DNA of 32,704 nucleotides from a virus (IMGVR_UViG_3300032770_001049:1-32704); one strand, 5' to 3'. Shown: positions 15,163 to 21,816, counted from the stretch's first letter. Program-made: numbers and translations. The notes: a model not told the origin generated them from the sequence alone.

Positions 15163-15723
15163 GTGAATATTGCAAAGGACATTGAACGAATCGGACGCGA
15201 GCTGAAAGCATACCAGCGTGATGTGTACAAAAAAGTAGGTGCAGTCGGTTTGAAATTCATCGATGATAATTTCCGGCTTCAGGGATACCAGGCGACAAAA
15301 ATTATTCCGTGGCGTGCGACGAAGAAAAAAATCAATACGCTTGCACTGGGCAGACCCGGACATCTTACCAGCCGCGGCATTCTCCAGGGAATCGGACGAT
15401 TGCGCAGAAGTCCGCGCACCGATTCGCCGGGACCCGGACTCGTGCGATGGTACACGGATGTCGTGTACGCTGCCGTACACAACCAGGGTTTCAATGGTAA
15501 TGAAAATGTGAGAGCACACATCCGGCGCATCAAGACAAGAGATTCTTTCGAAGGCAGGAAACAAAAATCTACCGGAGTTACAGGCGTGAAATCATTCACG
15601 CGGCACATGAATATTCCGCGTCGTCAATTCATGCCGACCGTAGATCGCCCCAGTGAAATATTCAACAAACAAATCTGGACAAAGATCAACACCGACGTTC
15701 AACACATCTTTCATCACACCTGA
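15163..15723 (+). CDS. Virion morphogenesis protein (Mu gpG-like)
   Basis: A 186-residue basic protein starting at GTG 15163. The pattern is that of phage virion morphogenesis proteins: a helical start (DIERIGRELKAYQRDVYKKV), FIDDNFRLQGY, then WRATKKK, LGRPGHLTSRGILQGIG, YAAVHNQG and a C-terminal RRQFMPTVDRPSEI. In Mu, gpG is needed for head or tail completion, and related proteins act at the head-tail junction. The gene sits between two heptamer arrays; its TGA stop is the first base triplet of the second array. Confidence 0.78.
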   Translation: MNIAKDIERIGRELKAYQRDVYKKVGAVGLKFIDDNFRLQGYQATKIIPWRATKKKINTLALGRPGHLTSRGILQGIGRLRRSPRTDSPGPGLVRWYTDVVYAAVHNQGFNGNENVRAHIRRIKTRDSFEGRKQKSTGVTGVKSFTRHMNIPRRQFMPTVDRPSEIFNKQIWTKINTDVQHIFHHT

Positions 15724-15734
15724 AACCTGAAACC
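15721..15734 (+). repeat. Heptanucleotide tandem array 7 (2 units)
   Basis: Two TGAAACC units start with the stop codon of gpG and end 2 bp before the ATG of the next gene. The same two units precede the portal gene. Confidence 0.7.
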
Positions 15735-15736
15735 TC

Positions 15737-16240
15737 ATGACCGAATCCAACATGTTTGCTCACATCTACAATGCACTTGTAGCACGCCTCGAATCACAGG
15801 TTCCCGAAATTGATTACATCGCGCAGGATTTCGGACAGCTGGAAGTAAATATTCGCCCGATGGTAAATTTTCCGGCCGTGCTCTTCGATCTGGAAGCTCC
15901 GAATTACAGTGATGTGAGCGGCGGCGTGCAGCTCGCCGAAGGGCTGCTCACGGTGCGTGTAGCCGACAATCCGTTTCAGAATGATTCAAATCTTACTCCC
16001 GATGTATCGCGCGACCGTGCACTTAAATATTATGATCTGTCTCAGAAAGTTTTTCTCGCACTGCAAAATTTCGGGGATGATTATTTTGGTGAGATGACGC
16101 GCGTAAGTGAGATCACTGAAAAGCGCGAGGATGCTCTGCGCGTACGCATCATTCGTTTCTCACTCGCCTGGAAAGATGATTCAGCACTCAGCATGCCAAC
16201 AGCAGCTCTCGGCGATCCGAATATTACAGCAGGCTTTTAA
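15737..16240 (+). CDS. Mu gp37-like tail terminator/completion protein
   Basis: A 167-residue protein, last gene of the rightward operon. The N-terminus (MFAHIYNALVARLESQVPEI) and the strands MVNFPAVLFDLEAPNYSD, LAEGLLTVRVADNPF and ALRVRIIRFSLAWKDDSAL fit small tail completion or terminator proteins of the DUF1834/gp37 type. These cap the tail tube and make the joint with the head. No catalytic motif is seen. The gene ends 17 bp from the stop of a gene on the opposite strand, with no terminator hairpin between them. Confidence 0.62.
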   Translation: MTESNMFAHIYNALVARLESQVPEIDYIAQDFGQLEVNIRPMVNFPAVLFDLEAPNYSDVSGGVQLAEGLLTVRVADNPFQNDSNLTPDVSRDRALKYYDLSQKVFLALQNFGDDYFGEMTRVSEITEKREDALRVRIIRFSLAWKDDSALSMPTAALGDPNITAGF

Positions 16241-16257
16241 CGAGGATTTGGTGATGT

Positions 16258-16605
16258 TTAAATTATTCGCACCATATCCTCGATAACGGGGAAAAGAGAA
16301 AGCTGCACCCAATTTTCATCAATAGCTGGATGCATTTCAATCATAGTCCCTTGAAATGGTATGCCATCATGCCAATCGGCAATATAAGTGCGATTTGGGT
16401 AGTTAAGGTATGCGTTGACTAACTTCATATATGTCTTAGGATGCAGGTATATTTTTGGCTTGGGAGACTTAAAATCATGTGAACGTTTTAAAAACTCGGA
16501 TAGTAGTTTCCATAGGAAAGTAGCAGCATCATTCCAATCTTCTGGAAACGAAGGAAGGAGCTTAGCAACAATCGGTGATTGAGAATCATCAAACATATTT
16601 TTCAT
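16258..16605 (-). CDS. Hypothetical protein at convergent junction
   Basis: A 115-residue protein with no recognised family. It is mixed alpha/beta, with aromatic patches (FPEDWNDAATFLWKLLSEFL, KIYLHPKTYMKLVNAYLNYP, YIADWHDGIPFQGTMIEM) and a final WVQLSLFPVIEDMVRI. It contains no membrane segment and no signal peptide. It is the last gene of the leftward early/DGR unit and is separated from it by a heptamer array. The sequence is more AT-rich than the structural genes next to it, so it may be a later insertion. Its strong convergence with the tail terminator gene suggests it is expressed separately. Confidence 0.6.
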   Translation of the reverse strand: MKNMFDDSQSPIVAKLLPSFPEDWNDAATFLWKLLSEFLKRSHDFKSPKPKIYLHPKTYMKLVNAYLNYPNRTYIADWHDGIPFQGTMIEMHPAIDENWVQLSLFPVIEDMVRII

Positions 16606-16629
16606 GAGGTTTCAAATTTAAGATTTCAC

Positions 16630-16657
16630 TGTCAATTGTCCACTGTCCATTGTCCAT
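16630..16657. repeat. Heptanucleotide tandem array 8 (4 units)
   Basis: Four units (TGTCAAT, TGTCCAC, TGTCCAT, TGTCCAT) lie between two leftward genes, directly downstream of the stop of the 104-residue HTH-like gene. This is the rightmost array; no further array is found in the early region. Confidence 0.8.
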
Positions 16658-16661
16658 TCTT

Positions 16662-16976
16662 TCACCAAACAAGGAACGGATATTTCTTCCTTAACACCCG
16701 CACGGTCGTGTTGTTGAGTTTCAGCTCGCGCAAAAAATCACGGTAGCTTTCCTGCAAGAGTTTGATGATGCGCGTTTCGCTCAGCAGAAATTCATCGCTC
16801 AGGTTTTTAATCGTCACATCATACCGCTTTTCATTCAGGATGTGGTAGTAATAATAACGGCAGGCGATCAGCTCGCCACGGCGGCGATCCAGTCCTTTGT
16901 TGCGGCCCTTGCCTTCAGCCTTAGGCTTCGGCGGCTGCTGAAGCAAATCATAGAGAAGTGTCTGTTGTCCGCGCAT
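16662..16976 (-). CDS. Small HTH-like protein, candidate middle/late regulator
   Basis: A 104-residue basic protein. Residues about 30-75 (RRRGELIACRYYYYHILNEK, then DVTIKNLSDEFLLSETRIIKL) look like a helix-turn-helix of the kind seen in activators and in transposase accessory proteins. Its start overlaps the stop of the preceding gene (TGATG), so it is translated with the DGR operon. It sits at the end of the early operon, where Mu has mor and C, the activators of middle and late genes. A role as an activator of the divergent late promoters is therefore possible. The assignment is weak. Confidence 0.45.
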   Translation of the reverse strand: MRGQQTLLYDLLQQPPKPKAEGKGRNKGLDRRRGELIACRYYYYHILNEKRYDVTIKNLSDEFLLSETRIIKLLQESYRDFLRELKLNNTTVRVLRKKYPFLVW

Positions 16977-17593
16977 CAGGGTTTAGTTATGTTCGGGTTT
17001 GGTGATGCGTTGGCTGGCTTTTTCACCCAGTCCACTATTGATCCGCCCACTTTCACGGCTTCGTAGCCAGCCTCTCGCAGTTGCTTCCAGTACTCCGAGA
17101 GGGCTGCTCCCGTCAATGTTTGCTCCTGCTTGCGGGAGTAGATAATGGGTTTCGGATCATGCCTGTGAAAATAACGATCACGCAATTCATTATAGTACTT
17201 TCGTAGATTCTGAATGCTCCACTTTCCTTTCCAGTCGAAGAAATCGCTTGTGAAATAAAACGTTAGCAGCTCTTCGTTTACATCCATGTCGCTCATCATG
17301 CGCCCCTGGATGTTGCTCGCTTTGTACTTGAGTCCGCGATGCTTCTCATAAAGGCGGCAGAACAGAGCCACTTTTTCATTCGTCTTCAAAGCATGTTTAA
17401 CTTCCAGTCCAATGGATTCTAAATGCGAGATGTTCACTTCATCAAAAGGAATCTCTTTCATCAGTGCATCCCATTGCGCCTCGGTGATCTTTTCCATCTC
17501 GTTGATGAAACTGTAGATCACACCATCACGATAAGCAAGCAGCAGCTTGCCATTATATCGCCGTGAATGAAGAACGTATTTGGTGAGGTTCAT
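16976..17593 (-). CDS. Unknown protein coupled to the DGR operon
   Basis: A 205-residue protein of unknown function. The first half is mixed (VLHSRRYNGKLLLAYRDGVI, EAQWDALMKEIPFDE). The second half is helical and basic (KWSIQNLRKYYNELRDRYFH, LSEYWKQLREAGYEAVK). No catalytic motif is recognised. It overlaps both neighbours (ATGA at 17590-17593, TGATG at 16974-16978), so it is translated together with the reverse transcriptase and the 98-residue protein. That makes it a candidate DGR accessory protein, but it could equally be an ordinary early phage gene that shares the transcript. Confidence 0.5.
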   Translation of the reverse strand: MNLTKYVLHSRRYNGKLLLAYRDGVIYSFINEMEKITEAQWDALMKEIPFDEVNISHLESIGLEVKHALKTNEKVALFCRLYEKHRGLKYKASNIQGRMMSDMDVNEELLTFYFTSDFFDWKGKWSIQNLRKYYNELRDRYFHRHDPKPIIYSRKQEQTLTGAALSEYWKQLREAGYEAVKVGGSIVDWVKKPANASPNPNITKP

Positions 17594-17886
17594 GAAAATT
17601 CAAATCGTTCGTTATCCTTAATGATCGTAGTGGTAAAAGGAAATTTCTCCTTCGGCACTTTCAGTATTTGTTCTGTTAGATAAATAGCTCCGGTGAACAG
17701 CACATACTTAATATCGCTGATGCTCAGTTGCAGTTGCAGGCATTTCTTCGCATCACCAAATTTCGAATCGGTAATGCGGTAATCATGAATCGTGATCTCA
17801 CGGTTCAGGATTTTTGCCATCTTGATTTTGTCGCCGATGAAGTTTGGCAGCGATGGCTTGATGTCGAATTCACTGAATTTATTCAT
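17590..17886 (-). CDS. Small protein immediately downstream of DGR reverse transcriptase (accessory candidate)
   Basis: A 98-residue protein whose ATG overlaps the reverse transcriptase stop (ATGA). The sequence is beta-rich (ILNREITIHDYRITDSKFGD, KCLQLQLSISDIKYVLFTGA, KFPFTTTIIKDNERFEF), compatible with an OB-like or single-strand nucleic acid binding fold. It does not look like Avd, the known four-helix accessory protein of DGRs. I recall similar small proteins beside Bacteroides DGR reverse transcriptases, but cannot verify that here. A role in template RNA or cDNA handling is inference from tight coupling. Confidence 0.55.
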   Translation of the reverse strand: MNKFSEFDIKPSLPNFIGDKIKMAKILNREITIHDYRITDSKFGDAKKCLQLQLSISDIKYVLFTGAIYLTEQILKVPKEKFPFTTTIIKDNERFEFS

Positions 17887-18842
17887 ACAGTTTGGTTGAG
17901 AAGTTTTTTGAGTAAATGATTTGTGTCAGCGTGCGCAGCCCATCCATTGTACGAAGCGATGGAAGCTGCATTTTTATTCCGGGCAATCATGCGCGCAAAA
18001 TTCTGCTTGATGGATTTACGCAGGCGCGTATGCGTGTGATAGAAAACATAACCGACAAAATCAATTCCGCGTGCAGTAACAGGTAAGACCTGGTAATTAT
18101 TTTTCACAGTCAGCCGCAATTGCGATTGCAAATAATTTTTGATGTCATTCAACAATTGATGAAGTGCATCTTTATCAGAGTGCAGGATCACGATGTCATC
18201 AGCATAGCGGAAATAATATTTCACTCGTTTGATTTCTTTCAGCCAGTGATCGAAAGGAGTGAGATAAAAGTTTGCGAAATACTGGCTCAGGTAATTTCCA
18301 ATCGGCACACCCTCGGCGCTGTCGATAATTTCATCCAGCAACCAAAGTAGATCAGCATCCTTGAATTTTCTGCGCAGTAATGCTTTCAGAATTTCATGAT
18401 CGATGCTCGGATAAAATTTTCTGATGTCGAGCTTCAAACAATATTGTGTGCCGTCCACATCCTTCAGCGCATCGCGCACAGCATAAGCAGCACCGTGAAT
18501 GCCGCGACCTTTGATGCAACTGTACGTATCGGCAGTGAACATGCTCGTGAAAATGGGTTCCAGAACATTCATCACCGCATGGTGAATAATCCGGTCAGGA
18601 AAATAGGGTAAACGGAATATCAATCGTTCTTTTGGTTCGTGAATGATGAAGGTGGTGTAGGGAGAAGTGAAGTATGTTTTTGCTTTCAGCATCACATGAA
18701 GTGCATGAATGTTCTTCTTTCTGTTCTTATCATGCTGCTGCACTCCATATTGATGCGCCTTACGTTTGCGCGCGCGCTCATCAGCGAGATTCAGGTTCTC
18801 GATGTTGTAGATTTTTTCGTAGAGGTTTGATAATCGTTTCAT
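17883..18842 (-). CDS. DGR reverse transcriptase
   Basis: A 319-residue reverse transcriptase that would copy the template repeat RNA with errors at adenines. Visible motifs: an N-terminal segment NLYEKIYNIENLNLADERAR, SCIKGRGIHGAA (about 108-119), YCLKLDIRKFYPSI with catalytic Asp139, GVPIGNYLSQYFANFYL (178-194), where the IGNYLSQ form is the hallmark of DGR enzymes, YFRYADDIVIL with Asp215/Asp216, and GIDFVGYVFY. The C-terminus has SIASYNGWAAHAD. An upstream ATG at 19050-19052 is in frame, but that extension is the template repeat read through, so ATG at 18840-18842 is chosen; ATG 18945-18947 is possible. The stop overlaps the next gene. Confidence 0.93.
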   Translation of the reverse strand: MKRLSNLYEKIYNIENLNLADERARKRKAHQYGVQQHDKNRKKNIHALHVMLKAKTYFTSPYTTFIIHEPKERLIFRLPYFPDRIIHHAVMNVLEPIFTSMFTADTYSCIKGRGIHGAAYAVRDALKDVDGTQYCLKLDIRKFYPSIDHEILKALLRRKFKDADLLWLLDEIIDSAEGVPIGNYLSQYFANFYLTPFDHWLKEIKRVKYYFRYADDIVILHSDKDALHQLLNDIKNYLQSQLRLTVKNNYQVLPVTARGIDFVGYVFYHTHTRLRKSIKQNFARMIARNKNAASIASYNGWAAHADTNHLLKKLLNQTV

Positions 18843-18946
18843 CAGCCTTTGCTTTAAGAAGTCGCTTTCACTCTCATTACTCACGCCTTCATTTGGTATT
18901 CGTGATTTTTTGCCCTGGCTGGCATGGTCTGCATTGCATTTGTTCA

Positions 18947-19021
18947 TTTGCATAGGTGGGAGCTGACGTTCGTGTTCGTGTTCCAGTGATCGTAGTTCGT
19001 GTTCGAGAAGCCGAAACCGGC
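18947..19021 (-). other. DGR template repeat (TR)
   Basis: Read on the minus strand this repeat would encode AGFGFSNTNYDHWNTNTNV in the frame of the target genes, with AAC and ACG codons concentrated in the middle. The 68-nt core (18954-19021) aligns without gaps with both variable repeats. The core has 18 adenines on the coding strand; 13 are changed in one variable repeat and 12 in the other. All other 50 positions are identical in all three copies. It lies 105 bp upstream of the reverse transcriptase start, in the same orientation, in the untranslated leader. Confidence 0.95.
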
Positions 19022-19064
19022 ATCCGTACTCCGCCGCTCTTGCAATGCACAACCTGAGTTCATT

Positions 19065-19454
19065 TTATTCCTGAATCAAAAAATAATCGATGTACAATTT
19101 TTCAAACTGCTTCGCCGCGTACAATGCGAGTTCCGAGGATCGAAAGCAAAGGCGGGAGCCGACGCCCGTGTCCGTGCCCCAGAGAGCGAAGTCCGTGACC
19201 GAGAAGCCGAAACCGGCAGGTTTCTTTTCACTGGCTTTTACTACGAACCAGGGATAATACTTCCATTCATTATCATCATTCCAATTTGGTTGCCATCCCT
19301 CATTTAATGCTTCGGTAATGATGATTAATTTACTGTGAGCGATGAGTGCAGCTTGATGTTTTTTCGGCATTGCCGAAACATCCGGCAGCACTTTTTTTGC
19401 ATCGAGTTTAAGAGCCTTGCAGGCATCTTCAAATGTTTTGATCGTGCTTTTCAT
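19065..19454 (-). CDS. DGR target protein 1
   Basis: A 129-residue soluble protein with no signal peptide or membrane segment. The N-terminal part (KTFEDACKALKLDAK, then HSKLIIITEALNEGWQPNWN and EWKYYPWFVV) is shared with the second target, and the C-terminal part contains the variable repeat. The order of segments (PWF, GFGFS, variable stretch, VGSRLCF, a terminal helix with YAAKQFEKLY) resembles the C-type-lectin-like fold of DGR targets. Variable residues fall at the surface loop before VGSRL. The gene ends 43 bp before the template repeat. What it binds is unknown; it is placed in the early operon and not near tail genes. Confidence 0.9.
   Translation of the reverse strand: MKSTIKTFEDACKALKLDAKKVLPDVSAMPKKHQAALIAHSKLIIITEALNEGWQPNWNDDNEWKYYPWFVVKASEKKPAGFGFSVTDFALWGTDTGVGSRLCFRSSELALYAAKQFEKLYIDYFLIQE
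19150..19217 (-). repeat. DGR variable repeat 1 (VR1)
   Basis: In target 1 this encodes AGFGFSVTDFALWGTDTGVG. Compared with the template core it has 13 differences, all at template adenines (nine A to G, three A to T, one A to C). Confidence 0.95.
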
Positions 19455-19485
19455 TGTGATTGTTTTATGGTTTTAGTGAAAAAAA

Positions 19486-19974
19486 TCAGAGTGAGAGAAA
19501 ATCATTGTAAATGCTCTCAAATTGTTTCCCTGCGTATTCCGCTAACGCTTCCGTTTTGAAGCAAAGGCGGGAGCCGACGTTCGTGTTCGCGGGCCAGCGA
19601 ACGCAGCCCGAGTGCGAGAAGCCGAAACCGGCTTTCATTTTAAACCAGGGAAACCATTTATATTGATTGGTGTCATTCCAATCCGGTGTCCATCCTTCAT
19701 TGAGTGCGCGGGCAATGATGATAAGTTTGCAATAGGCTTCAATTGATTTTGCATCCTTACTTATATCATGTATGTGAATATTCACATCGCCACTCGATTT
19801 CTCATCGTTTATGCCTAATACTTCACAAGCGTCTTCAAAAGTTTTTACGCGATCTGTGATGTCAGTGAATAGGTTTTTCTCACCGAAAAGAGTTGCCAGA
19901 AGTATTTTCTCGCTGGGCGTTCCCCTCTTGTACGCCGCAATGGCGTTTGATTTTAATACCTGTAATGTGTCCAT
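19486..19974 (-). CDS. DGR target protein 2
   Basis: A 162-residue paralogue of target 1 with an extra N-terminal segment (MDTLQVLKSNAIAAYKRGTP, LLATLFGEKNLF). The shared region (VKTFEDACEVLGI, CKLIIIARALNEGWTPDWND, YKWFPWFKM) is followed by the variable stretch, VGSRLCFK and a helix AEYAGKQFESIYNDF. It is separated from target 1 by 31 bp and read in the same direction. The N-terminal segment predicted as helical could serve to anchor or multimerise the protein. Both targets belong to a widespread Bacteroidota type of short DGR target whose ligand is unknown. Confidence 0.9.
   Translation of the reverse strand: MDTLQVLKSNAIAAYKRGTPSEKILLATLFGEKNLFTDITDRVKTFEDACEVLGINDEKSSGDVNIHIHDISKDAKSIEAYCKLIIIARALNEGWTPDWNDTNQYKWFPWFKMKAGFGFSHSGCVRWPANTNVGSRLCFKTEALAEYAGKQFESIYNDFLSL
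19565..19632 (-). repeat. DGR variable repeat 2 (VR2)
   Basis: In target 2 this encodes AGFGFSHSGCVRWPANTNVG. Compared with the template core it has 12 differences, all at template adenines (seven A to G, three A to C, two A to T). VR1 and VR2 differ from each other at 13 positions. Confidence 0.95.
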
Positions 19975-20004
19975 TTGTTTTATGGTTTTGAGTTAAGAAA
20001 AAAT

Positions 20005-20361
20005 TTATGCTATCAGTTTATCGAGTTCAAGAAGTGTAGTCACCTTCACCACATTTTCCATCACATTGTTGGCAATAATTTCATTCTTCAGCGCATGGTG
20101 CAGCGCAAACGATTGTGCAATGCTGAGCTTGAAGCAGAATTCCTTTCTCACGATCTTCGTTGCCGTGATCAGCTTCATATAAATTTCAGCGATGCAGGCA
20201 TCCACACATTTTTCTTTCGTGCTGCTTCGCCGGAATGGCGCCTGCATCACCGTTTCATCCAGCAGCGCGATCAGTGTGCTGGCATCTTCGAACTGCACGT
20301 GAAAGCGAAAACCGTTCACTGTCTGCTTGATGCTAAACTTGGGGCGGTGCGTTCGTTTCAT
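20005..20361 (-). CDS. Unknown helical protein upstream of DGR targets
   Basis: A 118-residue basic protein with mostly helical character (EDASTLIALLDETVMQAPFR, CVDACIAEIYMKLITATKIV, LSIAQSFALHHALKN). It lies 30 bp upstream of the DGR targets, in the same direction, and its start overlaps the stop of the previous gene. Size and helix content would suit an Avd-like DGR accessory protein, but I see no motif that decides this. It may instead be an ordinary early phage protein. I do not recognise the family. Confidence 0.5.
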   Translation of the reverse strand: MKRTHRPKFSIKQTVNGFRFHVQFEDASTLIALLDETVMQAPFRRSSTKEKCVDACIAEIYMKLITATKIVRKEFCFKLSIAQSFALHHALKNEIIANNVMENVVKVTTLLELDKLIA

Positions 20362-20549
20362 TTTCTGATGATGTTTCCGAGTGAATCTTTAATAGTGGCA
20401 TTCTCGAAGTCGATACTCACGTTCATCTTTTCAGCCAATTCGTTGATCATTTTTCTCGAAGCCAGCATTTTGTTGTATTGATCTCTCTCCATAATTACGA
20501 GTGAGTGAAGTTTATTGAGCACTATTTCCTCCTGTTGACTTCTTTTCAT
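20358..20549 (-). CDS. Small hypothetical protein, early operon
   Basis: A 63-residue charged protein, predicted helical (QQEEIVLNKLHSLVIMERDQ, YNKMLASRKMINELAEKM). No family recognised. It overlaps the preceding GemA-like gene by about 38 bp at its start and the next gene by 4 bp at its stop, so it is embedded in the operon. It could be a small DNA-binding or inhibitor protein; there is no evidence for a specific role. Confidence 0.5.
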   Translation of the reverse strand: MKRSQQEEIVLNKLHSLVIMERDQYNKMLASRKMINELAEKMNVSIDFENATIKDSLGNIIRK

Positions 20550-20973
20550 TTTGGTCGATGGTTATGGTTTTTAAATGATGGCTGAGCACGCGCTGAAATT
20601 GCGTTACCAGCGTGCGCAGTTCTTTTTTGCTGTGATCATTCAGCGGCTTATGCTGTGCAGAATATTTTATGCACCAATCATTGATCCGCTGCATGTCGAG
20701 TATCGGTCGTCCGTTGCTCAGTTGCAGCACTTCATTTTTTCTCACGTACCATCCGAGCTGATGGCAGATGCTGAGAATTTTTCTCCGCATCTTATTCGTG
20801 TCCTGCTGCAATGCATTGATGAGCTGCTCGCATTCGGTGTAACTCATTTCGCTGCTGTGCTCGGTGCGGCCGCCGGTGTAGCTGAGCACAAGCTCCTCTT
20901 TCATATCCGTGAGTTGCGTGGCATTCAAAAGAGCATGCAGCAGCTTGTTTTGTGATTCGCTTCGGTAGATCAT
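20512..20973 (-). CDS. GemA/gp16-like regulatory protein (DUF1018-like)
   Basis: A 153-residue protein. Residues about 60-130 resemble the Mu GemA (gp16, DUF1018) core: KMRRKILSICHQLGWYVRK, MQRINDWCIKY, then HKPLNDHSKKELRTLVTQFQ. GemA modulates host gene expression and lies in the semi-essential early region of Mu-like phages, which is the position here. The N-terminal 55 residues are not typical. Start is ATG at 20971-20973, overlapping the upstream gene. Family assignment is moderate. Confidence 0.55.
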   Translation of the reverse strand: MIYRSESQNKLLHALLNATQLTDMKEELVLSYTGGRTEHSSEMSYTECEQLINALQQDTNKMRRKILSICHQLGWYVRKNEVLQLSNGRPILDMQRINDWCIKYSAQHKPLNDHSKKELRTLVTQFQRVLSHHLKTITIDQNEKKSTGGNSAQ

Positions 20974-21239
20974 TTTACAGTCATTACTTCAAATGGATGA
21001 TGACAACGGACGCAGTTCACTTCGCCTTCGTACGCCATGCCCTGGCGGCGCATCGTCAGATTATTATCGGTGCCGCACTCCGGGCAGCTCGCATGGTGCT
21101 GAATGAAATCGGGATCGTCGCATACTTCATCGTTTGGCGGTGCGAGTGCGGCGAGCTTGATAACGGCAATCACAAAAATCACGACGCCGAAAAGTTCAAG
21201 CAGCGTGATGGCATTGATGGTGATATTGATGTGAAGCAT
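20970..21239 (-). CDS. Membrane protein with zinc-ribbon tail
   Basis: An 89-residue protein. Residues about 10-32 form one membrane segment (LLELFGVVIFVIAVIKLAAL). The cytoplasmic part holds CPEC and CVRC pairs separated by about 24 residues, a typical zinc ribbon. It lies in the early operon between the HD hydrolase and the GemA-like gene. Such small membrane-anchored zinc ribbons occur in phages without known function. Confidence 0.6.
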   Translation of the reverse strand: MLHINITINAITLLELFGVVIFVIAVIKLAALAPPNDEVCDDPDFIQHHASCPECGTDNNLTMRRQGMAYEGEVNCVRCHHPFEVMTVK

Positions 21240-21240
21240 G

Positions 21241-21816
21241 TCAGGGAGTGATTAAGTGGTGAGGAAAATGTTTGCTGAATTCGAGCAGGAACATCTGCTC
21301 CGCGACTTCGTGGTTCCATATATCGGGATGGATCACGCCGGATTTCTCATAGAGAAATTCAACGAGCGGCGCCGGGTTGTTACGCCTGAAATATTCCCAC
21401 TCAAGACGGCAGACATCCAGGTCAAACGGTTTGATCGCCTCATAACTGATCACGGAAAGTTTAAAGCACTGATTGATCGCCGACATGATGCGCGCTTCAA
21501 TCAATGAGATGGTGGGTTCAAGTAAAATCTTCAGTGGCTTATTGATGTCGCCGGTATAGGCTTCCGCAGCATCATGAAGCAGCGCCATTTTTTTCAAGTG
21601 ATCGGGAGCAGCCCAGGTTACCATCACGCTGTGCTGTGCCACGCTCAGAGGAAGTTTTGTTTGACCGAACCAGCGGTTATTATTGCTCAGTCCTTTCGCG
21701 ATGTCGCGGATGTCAATCATTCCCGGAGTTACACTCCTGAAATTGAAATACAATCCGGTGAAGGTGTTGGTCTCACCGGTGTAGGTGTGAAGAGGAACTA
21801 AAGTATAATCTTTCAT
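21241..21816 (-). CDS. HD-domain phosphohydrolase
   Basis: A 191-residue protein of the YfbR-like HD family that acts on nucleoside monophosphates or similar substrates. The metal site is visible: His62 in PLSVAQHS, His81-Asp82 in MALLHDAAEAYTGD, and Asp in PFDLDVCRLEW toward the C-terminus. The N-terminus (TYTGETNTFTGLYFNF, then IDIRDIAKGLSNNNRWFGQT) is the usual form of phage-encoded HD proteins. It may adjust nucleotide pools during replicative transposition. Start overlaps the stop of the upstream gene. Confidence 0.8.
   Translation of the reverse strand: MKDYTLVPLHTYTGETNTFTGLYFNFRSVTPGMIDIRDIAKGLSNNNRWFGQTKLPLSVAQHSVMVTWAAPDHLKKMALLHDAAEAYTGDINKPLKILLEPTISLIEARIMSAINQCFKLSVISYEAIKPFDLDVCRLEWEYFRRNNPAPLVEFLYEKSGVIHPDIWNHEVAEQMFLLEFSKHFPHHLITP

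Noticed and set aside
3619-16657. Short tandem arrays as CRISPR
   Set aside because: Units are 7 bp and contiguous without spacers, and no cas gene is present.
17883-18842. Reverse transcriptase as group II intron or retron enzyme
   Set aside because: No maturase or endonuclease domain and no intron RNA structure; the IGNYLSQ motif and adjacent TR/VR pair identify a DGR.
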